NCBI RefSeq assembly: GCF_030127145.1
Contig: NZ_CP126158.1
Span: forward strand, 2,728,001 to 2,792,000
Direction: 5' to 3'
Length of the DNA stretch: 64,000 nt
DNA from: Halobaculum halobium
Lineage (GTDB): Archaea > Halobacteriota > Halobacteria > Halobacteriales > Haloferacaceae
Shown here: piece after piece, positions 18,796-27,970 of the stretch
How the letters are laid out: the number at the start of each line of letters is the position of its first letter
How positions within the stretch are numbered: the first letter of the stretch is position 1
The notes under the pieces: model-generated
What the model saw: only the letters and a program-made list of their open reading frames with translations
The model's database searches: none
Told to the model about the DNA's origin: nothing
Translations under genes and position numbers: made by a program

Positions 18796-18988
18796 ACCCG
18801 GGCTACCCGAGCGCGCAGTATAGCCCTTTTGGAGGTCGACTCGCTGCTCGCACGCTCGGCCGATCGCGCGACGACCTCGCCAGCGGCTCTACCGGGCGAA
18901 GCGACCGAACGGACGAGCGCCGCAACTGCCAGTTGCCCCTCGCGTCCGCGAACGCCGACTTTACCCTCGGGCGCCCCCGAGCGCGACT

Positions 18989-20554
18989 ATGACCGAGGAC
19001 ACGCGAGTTCTGTGGCGTGAGTGGGGGGATGACGCGTTCGCCGAGGCCGAACAGACGGACCGCCCGGTGTTGCTGTTCCTCACGGCCACGTGGTGCGACG
19101 ACTGCCACGAGATGCTCGTCGAGACGTTCGGCGAGCCGCGAATCGCGGCCAACGTCAACGACGGATTCGTCCCGGTGAAGGTGGACGTAGACCGCGAGCC
19201 GCGCGTCCGGGAGCGGTACAACATGGGGGGGTTCCCATCGACCGTGTTCACGACGCCGTCGGGCGAACTGCTCACCGGAGCGACGTATCTCGGACCGGAG
19301 GGCTTCCGCTCGGTGCTCACCCGCGTGCGAGAAACGTGGGACGAACGCGGTGAGGACGCGGGACGAATCCCGCGTGCGCTCGCCGGCAACGAGACGCCGA
19401 GCGGGCCGGTGACGACCGCCATCGAGGAGCACCTCGCGGGGCAACTCGACGCCCAGTGGGACCCGGACTTCGCCGGGTGGGGCGACGACGCGAAGTTCCC
19501 CATGCCGCGGACGGTCGAGTTCGCGCTCAAGCGCGACCGGTACAAGGCGACTCAGACCCTCGATGCGATCGACCGCAACCTCCTCGACGAGGACGGCGGC
19601 GTCTTCCGGTACGCGGGCGCGCGAGACTGGTCCGACCCCGCCCGCGAGAAGCTGCTCGCCGACGACGCCGGCGTCCTGCGCGCGTTCGCCAACGCCTACC
19701 TCTACACCGGCGACGAGGCGTACCGCGAGGCGGCCGACTCGATCCGCGCGTTCCTCGACGCCGACCTCTGGTCGGGGTTCGCCTACGGCGCCAGCGTCGG
19801 CCCCGACGGCGAGCGGACCGACCTCACGGCCTACGCCGGCGGCAACGCCCTCGCCGCCGATGCACTGCTCACCCTCGCGGCCTACACGGATGACGAGCGC
19901 GCGAAAGCGTCCGCCGAGCGCGCGCTTTCGTACCTCCGAGAGACGCTCGTCGCTGACGACGGCACCGTCCGCCACGTCGACGACGATGGCGCCGAGATCG
20001 ATCTGCTCGAGGACGTGGGGCGCGTCGCGGCGGCCTTCTGCACAGCCGAGTCCGTCCTGGGCGACGGGCTCGACCTCGCCCGCGCAGTCACCGACCGCGG
20101 GCTCGACGTCCTCGGCGACGAGCCGGCGTTCCGCGACGGTCCCGCGACCGGTCTCGGGCTGGTCGACAGGCCGCTCCGACCGATCGACAGCGTGGTCGAG
20201 TTCGCGGACGCGCTGGTCGACCTGGCCGCGCTCACCGGCGAGGACGCTTACCGCGAGCGCGCCGAGGCCGCGGTCGGCGCCTTCGCCGGCGCGACCGAGC
20301 GCATGGGCGCGCAGGTGGCCGGCTACGGCTCGGTGGCCGCCCGACTCACACACGAACCGCTCGTGGTCGACGTCGGCGTCCCTGCCGGCTCGGATCTCCA
20401 CCGCGCAGCGTTGCGTGTCGCCGACCACGAGAAGGTCGTCGTCCCCGACAGCGACCGCGCGCCCGAGGGTGCCGCCGTCCTCCGCGGCCGCGACGCCGGG
20501 CCCGCCGAGTCGCCGGACGCGTTGATGCGCCGCGTCGCCGACGCCGCCGAGTAA
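18989..20554 (+). CDS. thioredoxin-domain protein, DUF255/YyaL-like
   Basis: 521 aa. Residues 1-110 form a thioredoxin-like domain with ATWCDDCHEM (Cys36/Cys39) and the cis-Pro region NMGGFPSTVF. The remainder is an (alpha/alpha) barrel-like region typical of DUF255/spermatogenesis-associated-protein-20 homologues (FPMPRTVEFALKRDRY, GGVFRYAGARDWSDP, YAGGNALAADALLTLA). Haloarchaeal versions are shorter than the roughly 700-aa bacterial ones. Cytosolic; function uncertain. The upstream gap (18796-18988) contains no recognisable gene. Confidence 0.88.
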   Translation: MTEDTRVLWREWGDDAFAEAEQTDRPVLLFLTATWCDDCHEMLVETFGEPRIAANVNDGFVPVKVDVDREPRVRERYNMGGFPSTVFTTPSGELLTGATYLGPEGFRSVLTRVRETWDERGEDAGRIPRALAGNETPSGPVTTAIEEHLAGQLDAQWDPDFAGWGDDAKFPMPRTVEFALKRDRYKATQTLDAIDRNLLDEDGGVFRYAGARDWSDPAREKLLADDAGVLRAFANAYLYTGDEAYREAADSIRAFLDADLWSGFAYGASVGPDGERTDLTAYAGGNALAADALLTLAAYTDDERAKASAERALSYLRETLVADDGTVRHVDDDGAEIDLLEDVGRVAAAFCTAESVLGDGLDLARAVTDRGLDVLGDEPAFRDGPATGLGLVDRPLRPIDSVVEFADALVDLAALTGEDAYRERAEAAVGAFAGATERMGAQVAGYGSVAARLTHEPLVVDVGVPAGSDLHRAALRVADHEKVVVPDSDRAPEGAAVLRGRDAGPAESPDALMRRVADAAE

Positions 20555-20635
20555 GCGACGACGTGCCGCTTCGCTCCGCGCGCCGGAGGGTAAACTCGGA
20601 GTGTGTTTTTTGAGTGTCCATGTCCTGGGTGTGGT

Positions 20636-21438
20636 ATGGCCGACCTTCGCGACCTCGGGCTCTCGGAGTACGAATCTCGTGCGTATCGCGCGCTCCTCGA
20701 CGTCGGACCCGCAACCGCAAAGGAGTTGTCAGAGGCGAGCGGCGTCCCGATGGGCCGGGTGTACGACGTGCTCAACAGCCTCGAACGCCACCGGCTCGCC
20801 CGCAGTCAGGCCGCGAGCAGACCGAAGAAGTACCTCGCAGTCGAGCCGGACGCCGCCCTCGACCGGCTGCTGGAGGAGAAGCAGCGCGAACTCGACGAGC
20901 AGGCCGAGCAGTACGAGGCCGTCGTCGACGAGCTCTCGTTGGAGTTGGAGGCCGGCGACCCGCCGGACGAGCAGTTCTGGACGGCTGCACTCGGCCCGGA
21001 GGAGACGGCTGATCTGTTGCTCGAACGGCTGTCTGCGGCCGACGATCGAGTCGTGATGATCGCAGCCGCGCCCGCCTCCGGACTCGACATCGGTGCCGTC
21101 GGCGAGCGGATAACCGAGGAGTTGGAGGCGGCGCTCGAACGCGGCGTCGAGGTGTCGCTGCTGCTGTCAGAGGAGCTGCCCGCACAGCTTCCGGAGGGGT
21201 CGGCGAGCGCTACTTCGACCGGATGGCCGACCACCCGAACTTCACGGTGCGGACCGCGCCGGGACTGCGCGGGACGTTCACGCTCGTCGACGACGCGGAG
21301 GTGTGCATGGAAGTTCCGAGCCCGGTGGATCCGGACGAGTCGTTCGCGATGATCGACCTGAAGGACCCCGAGTTCGCCGGCGACGTTCGCCGGACGTTCC
21401 GCGAGCGGTGGGAGGACGCCTCGCCGCTCGGGCTGTAG
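20636..21438 (+). CDS. TrmB family transcriptional regulator (frameshifted)
   Basis: From ATG 20636 the N-terminal winged helix (LRDLGLSEYESRAYRALLDV, AKELSEASGVPMGRVYDVLN) and the coiled coil (LLEEKQRELDEQAEQYEA) are typical of TrmB. The effector-binding part carries a phospholipase-D-like region (DRVVMIAAAPASGLDIGAVG). The frame slips at the G run near 21197; adding one G joins LPEG to VGERYFDRMADHPNFTVR and the C-terminus DPEFAGDVRRTFRERWEDA. Restored length is about 267 aa. TrmB proteins control sugar metabolism genes in archaea; the target here is unknown. Confidence 0.85.
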
Positions 21439-21552
21439 TACGGGACGGAATCGACGACCGGAGACGAACAGGCGAGGCGGAAACGGAATGGCATGACGAG
21501 GTCGGCGGAACCGGGAGCGGGTGAATCGATGAGTCGAGCCTGAACTCCGCGA

Positions 21553-22479
21553 TCAGCGACTGAGCTCCTCGCGCAGCGCGCCCATGGTGATCTCGCGTTC
21601 GGCGTGGGCGTTGTGCTGGTGGATGGACTCGTCGTTCGACTGCTTCATGTGAACGACCACGTCGTCCGCGAGGTGGTCGTACGTCTCGACCACGTCCTCT
21701 GCGAGCGCGCGGACGCAGTCCTCGACGAACTTCGCGTCCATGTGTGCCTCGTAGGTCATGTGGTCCTCGTCCGGGCGCTTGGCGTAGTTGTAGATGCGCG
21801 CGCTCATCGCGTCGCGTGCGGTGTCTATCACGTCCAAGAGGTCGACCTCGGGGGCTCCGTCGGCCGTGAACGTGAGCGTGGCGTGTCCGCGCTGGGAGTG
21901 GCCCGGCTGCGGGACGGCGTCGAGGAACTCCTCGGCGACCTGATCGTCGACACCGAGATCGTCGAGCTTCTCGCGGGCGCGCGACTCCGACATTCCCTGT
22001 GAACACGGGCAGACGGTCATGCCGGTCACTTCGGCGCCGATCTCCTCGCGGGTGCCCTCGTCGTCGGCGACGGCGGAGGCGACGACGGTGAACGTCGACT
22101 GCGTCTCGCGGTCGGAGGCGGGCGTGTCCTCGCGGGCCGCGAGCTCGGCGGTCATCTCGACTTCCGCCGTGGTGGTGTAGTCGTGCTTCGCAAGCAGCCG
22201 TTCGGCGGCGTCGCCGCAGACGTCCTCGATGCGGTACGCTTCCTCGCGTGTTGCCGCCTCCAGCACCTCGTCGATCACCTCCATGTTTCGGCTCATGTCG
22301 ATCCCCTTGCGCTCGCTGGGCAGGTCGACGAACACCGAGAACTCGGCCATGAACACCCAGGGTCGCTTCTCGTCCCGGCCGACTTTCACGAGTTTGTCGA
22401 CGCCGGTGACACCGACCTGGCTGAGTCCGACGGTGACGTCCGGCCGACTGGCCTGCACGTCCGGCAACTGGTGACTCAT
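21553..22479 (-). CDS. mptA: GTP cyclohydrolase MptA (FolE2 type)
   Basis: Fe2+-dependent GTP cyclohydrolase that opens the archaeal pterin pathway (7,8-dihydro-D-neopterin 2',3'-cyclic phosphate). 308 aa from ATG 22479 ([20 protein letters not shown]). It shows the FolE2/MptA block [20 protein letters not shown] containing the metal-binding Cys, HSQRGHATL, and the conserved Asn/His region [14 protein letters not shown]. Five residues upstream in frame could also start translation, but MSHQLPD is the usual family N-terminus. Confidence 0.95.
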   Translation of the reverse strand: MSHQLPDVQASRPDVTVGLSQVGVTGVDKLVKVGRDEKRPWVFMAEFSVFVDLPSERKGIDMSRNMEVIDEVLEAATREEAYRIEDVCGDAAERLLAKHDYTTTAEVEMTAELAAREDTPASDRETQSTFTVVASAVADDEGTREEIGAEVTGMTVCPCSQGMSESRAREKLDDLGVDDQVAEEFLDAVPQPGHSQRGHATLTFTADGAPEVDLLDVIDTARDAMSARIYNYAKRPDEDHMTYEAHMDAKFVEDCVRALAEDVVETYDHLADDVVVHMKQSNDESIHQHNAHAEREITMGALREELSR

Positions 22480-22585
22480 TGAGTAGATACTCACAAGGGT
22501 CGACGCTGATTAGTGGTTTCGAAAGCTGAAGGTGGCGCCCATGCTCCTTCGAGACCGGCCGTCGCGCGCGGTGTCCCCCGCGGCG

Positions 22586-23002
22586 TCAGGGCCAGTCGTC
22601 GCGCGCGTTCTCGTCGAAGTGGTCCGACTGGTCGTCGGGTTCCGTCGTCGTCCACCCGGCCGCCTCCGCGGCCTGCTCCAGCGGGAGGAACTCCCAGCCG
22701 GTGTCCTCGGAGACCGCGCGGTCCTCGTCGGTCGTGCCGACGAACACGTGGCGGTCGGTGTCGAACTGCCGCTTGACGTTCTCCAGTGACTCCCGCACGC
22801 CCCGAGGGCCCGAGAAGAAGTCCTGGCGGATGCGGTGCTTCCGGGTGAAGTTGGTGACGACGTACGTGGGCTTCTCCGAGACCACGCCGACGTACTCCGT
22901 CCACCCGCGCGCGTCGTTGAACACCTCGTTCGGATCGGCCAACGACTTCAGCGCGTCCAACTCGAAGGCGAGCGTCATGTCGCTCGAACCGCCGCCGTTC
23001 AT
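22586..23002 (-). CDS. haloarchaeal conserved hypothetical protein
   Basis: 138 aa, soluble, mixed alpha/beta (MTLAFELDALKSLADPNEVF, YVVTNFTRKHRIRQDFFSGP, RHVFVGTTDEDRAVSEDTGW). An internal ATG (22978) starts at MTLAFELD and may be the true start. Acidic C-terminus. No family function recognised. It lies between mptA and the FAD oxidoreductase on the same strand but with gaps of about 110 bp, so coupling is uncertain. Confidence 0.7.
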   Translation of the reverse strand: MNGGGSSDMTLAFELDALKSLADPNEVFNDARGWTEYVGVVSEKPTYVVTNFTRKHRIRQDFFSGPRGVRESLENVKRQFDTDRHVFVGTTDEDRAVSEDTGWEFLPLEQAAEAAGWTTTEPDDQSDHFDENARDDWP

Positions 23003-23111
23003 GAGCGTACTCCGAGAGTCCCGCCGAAAACGGTGTCGGTCCGACGGCTCGGTCGTCGGTCCTGTCGCGTCTTGTCTCTGTGAACCCAGCGGGAGTTGGC
23101 GTCCTCGGCGG

Positions 23112-24356
23112 TTACTCGGCGGTCGCGCCCTCGGTTTCGAGGTCGTCGACCGAGAAGCCCTCGGTCATGAGGACGTCCTTCTGTCCGCTCACGTCCACCT
23201 GCTCGCGCATGAGCTGTTTGTACGCAGACTGCGGTGCGAGGTTGCCGATGAGCACGCCGCCGACGATCTTGCCGTCCTTCAGCGCGAGGCGGCGCCACTC
23301 GTCGTCGCCAAACGAGCGCATGACCTCGTCGTCGCCGAGCGTCGGATGGCCAAACGAGAGGAACGGGAAGTCGAAGTGCGTGATCGAGTACGACGAGACC
23401 CAGCGGAACTCCGCCGAGCCGTACTCGAGCATGTTCTTCGCGGCGATGCTCCCCTGCTCTTTCGCGCTTCCCCACGCGCCGTTTTGGGCCTGCTCGCCGA
23501 GGATGACGTCGTAGAAGCGCGTGATGTCGCCGGCGGCGAACACGTCCTCGTCGTTCGTCTGCATGAACTCGTCGACGACGATGCCGTCGTCCGTCTCGAT
23601 GGGCGTGCCCTCGACGAGTTCGGTGTTGAGGTTCAGCCCGATGGCGACGCCCGCGAAATCAGCGTCGAAGCGGTCGCCGTTGGGATCGACCGCGGCCGTC
23701 ACGTGGCCCTCGTCGTCCGTCTCGAAGTGGTCGACGCCGGAGTCGAAGACGGGTTCGACGCCGCGCTCGCGCATCGCCTCGTGCATGATCTCGGCGCCCT
23801 CCTCGTTGAGCGCGTAGCGCCACCAGGCGTTGCCGCGCATCAGGTACTTGCCCTCGATGTCCTGCGCGCCGCAGATTGCTGCCAGGTCGATGCCGAGCAG
23901 ACCGGCGCCGACGATGACAGCCTGGTCCGCGTTCTCGGCGGACTCGCGGATGCGACGGGCGTCTTGGAACGTCCAGAAGTGGTGGACTCCGTCGGCGTCG
24001 CTCCCCTCGACGGGGAGCTGCTGGGGCGTGCCGCCGACCGCGAGCAGCAGCTTGTCGTACTCCAGGACGTCGCCCTCGTGGGTTTCGACCTCGTGCTCGT
24101 CGGTGCGGATGTCCGTGACGAGCGTGTTGAGTTCGAGGGAGATGTCTCGCTCCTCGTACCATCCCGTCTCGTGGATGGAGATGGGCGCCTCGGGGAGCTT
24201 CCCCTTGGCGAACTCCTTGATGAGGATACGGTTGTAGAGGGCTTCCCCCTCGTCAGTGATGACGGTGATGTCGGCGTCGGGCGCCTCCTCACGGAGGGTC
24301 TCGGCGGCGGAACTACCGGCGATCCCGTCGCCGATGATGACGAACGACTCGCTCAT
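23112..24356 (-). CDS. FAD-dependent pyridine nucleotide-disulphide-type oxidoreductase
   Basis: 414 aa. FAD Rossmann motif at the N-terminus (FVIIGDGIAGSSAAETLREE), central NAD(P) motif VIVGAGLLGIDLAA, and the second FAD motif DEDVFAAGDITRFYD. The order and length match the NirB N-terminal/rubredoxin-reductase-like flavoproteins that shuttle electrons from NAD(P)H. No redox-active CxxC is present, so it is not a disulphide reductase. Two tryptophans follow a glycine motif (GNAWWRYALNEEG). Partner unknown. Confidence 0.9.
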   Translation of the reverse strand: MSESFVIIGDGIAGSSAAETLREEAPDADITVITDEGEALYNRILIKEFAKGKLPEAPISIHETGWYEERDISLELNTLVTDIRTDEHEVETHEGDVLEYDKLLLAVGGTPQQLPVEGSDADGVHHFWTFQDARRIRESAENADQAVIVGAGLLGIDLAAICGAQDIEGKYLMRGNAWWRYALNEEGAEIMHEAMRERGVEPVFDSGVDHFETDDEGHVTAAVDPNGDRFDADFAGVAIGLNLNTELVEGTPIETDDGIVVDEFMQTNDEDVFAAGDITRFYDVILGEQAQNGAWGSAKEQGSIAAKNMLEYGSAEFRWVSSYSITHFDFPFLSFGHPTLGDDEVMRSFGDDEWRRLALKDGKIVGGVLIGNLAPQSAYKQLMREQVDVSGQKDVLMTEGFSVDDLETEGATAE

Positions 24357-24541
24357 ACCGGCGATTCGGATTCGGGGTTAATGTGGGTTGCTATCGACGT
24401 GAGGGTTCACGAGAGTTCGTCCCAAAGGGATTCACGGGTTCCTCTAGGAATCGAAGGACTGCCCCATCGCCCCTCGACGATCGCTTACCGTGGGTTCCGA
24501 TTCGCCGCACATTCAAGAGCGTCCAGCGCCATCAACTGCGT

Positions 24542-25156
24542 ATGAAGCTCCGCCAAAACGTCCGCCACTGGGCCGCAAAGCGCGCGCTCACCACGCCGGT
24601 CGTCGGCGACTACGTCAACGAGAGGCTCGTCGGGATGCACACCGATATCTTCCTCGACAAGGCCGACGAGGAGCGGCGCGAGGGCCGACGCGCCCATCTC
24701 GACGAGTTCTTCGACGCGACGATGGACACCTACGTCGCGGCGCTGGAAGCGGGCTACCCCGAGGCGGAGGCCCGCGAGATCACTCACATCCAAGCCAACT
24801 TCGACTTCTTCAACCACGGCTGGGCGGAGATGATGGAGATCCCCAGCGACGAGTTGGAGCAGCACTACCGCCGATACGAGCGGTTCTTCCAGCGGTACAG
24901 GATCACCATCGACGACCCGCTCGGCGAGTTCCGCCCCGCGGACGGCGTCGCCGACGCGCCGGCCACGCCCGAGCGGATGGACGCCGGCGAGTTCGAGAAC
25001 GCGGTCGCGGGCTTCGCCGACGACGCGTACGTCGAGGACGCGGACGGCGAGCTCCACGTCGGCGGGACCGACGAACCCGACGAGGTCGACGTGAGCGTCG
25101 CACCGGGCGCTGACGAGGTCGATTTCGACGGCGACGACGAGGCGAAGGCCGACTGA
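24542..25156 (+). CDS. haloarchaeal conserved protein (DUF6149-like)
   Basis: 204 aa from ATG 24542. The N-terminal 120 residues are predominantly helical and charged (MKLRQNVRHWAAKRALTTPV, MHTDIFLDKADEERREGRR, ITHIQANFDFFNHGWAEMME, YERFFQRYRITIDDPLGEF). The C-terminal 60 residues are acidic low complexity. The helical region resembles DUF6149 proteins of haloarchaea (recalled). Function unknown. About 185 bp separate it from the divergent oxidoreductase gene, probably containing both promoters. Confidence 0.75.
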   Translation: MKLRQNVRHWAAKRALTTPVVGDYVNERLVGMHTDIFLDKADEERREGRRAHLDEFFDATMDTYVAALEAGYPEAEAREITHIQANFDFFNHGWAEMMEIPSDELEQHYRRYERFFQRYRITIDDPLGEFRPADGVADAPATPERMDAGEFENAVAGFADDAYVEDADGELHVGGTDEPDEVDVSVAPGADEVDFDGDDEAKAD

Positions 25157-25187
25157 TCGCGGCGCCGCGTCCTGCGCCGACTGCGGC

Positions 25188-25529
25188 TTACTCCTGCCAG
25201 TCCGGGTTCGGCCGCGGCGGGCTGAAGATGTCGACCCCCTCGACCCGCTCGTCGCCCCTGTTCTCGGCGCCGTGAACCTCCTCGCCCGCCAAGACGTACG
25301 AATCGCCCGCCTCGCAGACGACCTCCTCGCCGTCGGCCAGGATGAACGTCAACGCACCGGCGGTGATGTAGCCCGCCTGCTCGTGGTGGTGGCTGTGCGA
25401 CGGCACCTCCGCGCCGGGTTCGATCGAGAAGTGCTGGACGCTCATCTCCGCGCCGGTCGCGAGTTGGGCGAGGTGGGCCCCCGGAACCGCTTCGGTGTCG
25501 GTGCTCGGATCGTGGCGTTCGCGTTCCAT
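25188..25529 (-). CDS. cupin domain protein
   Basis: 113 aa from ATG 25529. A single cupin barrel with metal ligands visible in motif 1 (GAEVPSHSHHHEQAGYITAG: His, His, Glu) and motif 2 (GDSYVLAGEEVHGAENRG: final His). A divalent-metal binding enzyme or sensor; substrate unknown. Starting upstream would add Arg/Gly-rich sequence lacking conservation. Confidence 0.85.
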   Translation of the reverse strand: MERERHDPSTDTEAVPGAHLAQLATGAEMSVQHFSIEPGAEVPSHSHHHEQAGYITAGALTFILADGEEVVCEAGDSYVLAGEEVHGAENRGDERVEGVDIFSPPRPNPDWQE

Positions 25530-25676
25530 ACCCTCCCTGCCGACGGCGAGGCGCTTAATTCCGCGGGCGACGCTGGGGGCCGGGCTCGAAGACCACACGG
25601 GAGCTAGCCCCCACAGCGGGTCCCGAGTGCCGGTGTAGTAACAAGGTTCAACACCGGTGGCGAGCAACCCGCGAGT

Positions 25677-26200
25677 ATGTACGCGGTCGTCGGCTGTCAC
25701 TCCTGTGGCACCTACTGGCTCGTCGCCGACCCCCGGGACCAGGACTCCGCCACCTGCCCGCGCTGTGACACCCGCCACCGGACCGACCGCCTGAAACGGT
25801 TCTACGAGTCCGAGGACCGGGCGGCCGCCGCCGAGGCGCGAGCGAAACTGCTGGCCGACAAGCAGGGGCAGTCGGCGGCGTTCGAGCGCGCGGGAACCGT
25901 CGCCGAGTTAGAGCGAGAACTGGAGGAGTCCGAGGCGGTCGTCGACGATCGCGAGTATCTGGAACGCGCCGGCCTCGACGCCGACGAGGTCGCCGCCGCC
26001 GGCGCCGACGACGCGGGGGAGTCGCGCTCGCGAGACGAGGTCGTCCGCGACGCGTTCCGCGAGGGGACTGCAACCGAGGCGGATATCGTCGCCTACGCGA
26101 CCGACCACGGCGTCCCGGCCGAGGCCGCGCGCGACATCCTCGACCGGCTGACGCGGCGGGGGAGGCCAGCGAATCGCGCGGGGAGTATCGGCTCCTGTAA
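25677..26200 (+). CDS. zinc-ribbon protein, DUF5817/replication protein H-like (frameshifted near 3' end)
   Basis: N-terminal zinc ribbon MYAVVGCHSCGTYWLVADPR with a second pair (CPRCDTRHR), then a charged helical linker and a C-terminal winged-helix-like region (EATEADIVAYATDHGVPAEAA, DILDRLTRRG). A base is missing in the G run near 26158-26162; adding it gives the natural end EASESRGEYRLL and TAA at 26198-26200, 174 aa. In other haloarchaea this family is annotated as replication protein H, recalled without checking. Confidence 0.78.
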
Positions 26201-26242
26201 CCGCGACCGAGCGTTTATATCGGACTGCGGACCAGTCGACCC

Positions 26243-26608
26243 ATGTCGATGCTCGCGGGACCGGTGGCCGTCGCCGACGCGGTCACGGTGCCGCTGCAGT
26301 CCGGCACCGTCGGCGGCGCCGAGGGCGTCCCGCCGTACGCAGGGTTGCTGTTTCTCGCCACGTTCGTCTCGTTGCTGGGGCTGTTCCTGACGCTGCACGG
26401 CGCGGCGGCGTACGCGCTGCTCGTGTGGGAGTGGACCGCCGGCGTCGCCGCGTGGGTGTACGTCGACCCCGCCGTCGGCGTCTTTCTCTTCGCCGCCGGC
26501 GCGTTTCAGGCGCCGATGGCGGCGCACCTCTGGGGCGACCCGCTGCGCCTCCGGCGCCGAAGCTGGTGGGCGGTGCAGTCGCTCGCGGCGGCGCTGAACG
26601 AGCGGTAG
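26243..26608 (+). CDS. membrane protein, three predicted helices
   Basis: 121 aa. After an N-terminal segment come AGLLFLATFVSLLGLFLTLHG, AAYALLVWEWTAGVAAWVYV and VGVFLFAAGAFQAPMAAHLW, then a basic end (LRLRRRSWWAVQSL). A T-rich TATA-like element (gtttatatcgg, about 26212-26222) lies about 25 bp upstream of the ATG, suggesting leaderless transcription. Function unknown; convergent with hmgA. Confidence 0.7.
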   Translation: MSMLAGPVAVADAVTVPLQSGTVGGAEGVPPYAGLLFLATFVSLLGLFLTLHGAAAYALLVWEWTAGVAAWVYVDPAVGVFLFAAGAFQAPMAAHLWGDPLRLRRRSWWAVQSLAAALNER

Positions 26609-26648
26609 CGACGCCGACGCGAACGAGCGCCGCGGTCGCGACGCGGGG

Positions 26649-27874
26649 TCACCGCCCGAGGCTCGCGTGCGCCGACGAGAGGTTTCTCGAGGCGAGCGCC
26701 GACAGCAGCGACAGTTCGCCGGCCAGCGCCGCGACCGCGACGGCCTCCGCGAGCGCGTCGCCGTTGCTGCCCGCTGGATCGCCGCCGCCCCGGATCCCGA
26801 GCACGTCGAGCGCCTCCGACTGCGTGGGCAGTTTCGTCCCGCCGCCGACGGTTCCCACCTCCAGCGAGGCGATGGTCACGCTCACGTACAGCCCCCCGTC
26901 GTCGTCGACCTCGGCGGTCGTGATCGCGTTCGCGCCCTCGACGACCTGCGCGGCGTCCTGGCCGGTCGCGAGGAACATCGCGGCGACCGAGTTGGCGACG
27001 TGGGCGTTGAACCCCAGGCTGCCGGCCTTCGCGGAGCCGACGAGGTTCTTGCGTGTGTTCACCTCCGCGACGGCCTCTGGCGTCGTCTTCAGCGTCTCCG
27101 CGACCGTCTCGCGGGGGATCGTCACGTCGGCGGCGACGGTTCGCCCGCGTCCCTCGACGGCGTTGATCGCGGCGGGCTTCTTGTCGGTACAGAGGTTCCC
27201 CGACAGCGCCACGAGCGAGGCGGTCGTCTCCGCTTCGATCACGTCGCAGGCCTCCTCGGTCGCGATGGTTGCCATGTTCATCCCCATCGCGTCCTTGGTG
27301 TCGTACGCGAACCGGACGAACACGGTGTTGCCGACCACGTACGGCGTCGCCTCCTTCAGTTCGCCGTGGCTCGTCGTCGCCTCGGCCGCCTCACGGAGCA
27401 CGGCCGTGTTCTCCCGCACCCACTCGGAGAGCGCTTCGGCCTCGGCCACGTCGGCGACTCGGAAGGCGGGCGCACGCGTCATGCGGTTCTTGAGGACGCG
27501 CGCCCCGCTCCGCCGGCGGTGTTGAGCGCCGCGCAGCCGCGGTTGACGGAGGCCAGCAGCGCCCCCTCGGTCGTCGCCATCGGCAGGTAGTGCTCGCCCG
27601 AAATCGCGCCGCCGTCGATCTCGACCGGGCCGACGACGCCCAGCGGGATCTGGATCGCCCCGAGCATGTTCTCGATGTTGGCCTCGACGCCGGCGGCGTC
27701 AAAGGCGTACTCGCCGCTGGTGGAGAGATCGGCACCGGAGTGGTCCTCGACGAGCAGCCGTCGCGCCGCGGCGGCGGTGTCGGCGTCCGCGTGTTCCTCC
27801 AACTCGTACAGGCGGAGGTCGCTGTCGCGCACGCGCTCGGCGAGCGCGGCCGCGTCGGTGTCGGTGTCGGTCAT
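26649..27874 (-). CDS. hmgA: 3-hydroxy-3-methylglutaryl-CoA reductase (frameshifted)
   Basis: Class I HMG-CoA reductase, which supplies mevalonate for archaeal isoprenoid lipids and is the target of statins in haloarchaea. N-terminal half: ENMLGAIQIPLGVVGPVEID and YLPMATTEGALLASVNRG. A base is missing near 27500 (after NTAGGAGR); restoring it joins to VLKNRMTRAPAFRVADVAE. The C-terminal half contains KDAMGMNMATIATEE (NADPH/HMG-CoA binding), CTDKKPAAINAVEGRG and VGTVGGGTKLPTQ. Restored length about 408 aa. The break in an essential gene is probably a sequence error. Confidence 0.92.
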
Positions 27875-27970
27875 ACCTCGGCGTGACGGCGGCGGCCGCT
27901 AAGTCGTGTCGGTTCCGTGCACCCGCCCGCTTCCCGAACCGTTTTGCTCCGGGCGGACCCGGCCTCTGAC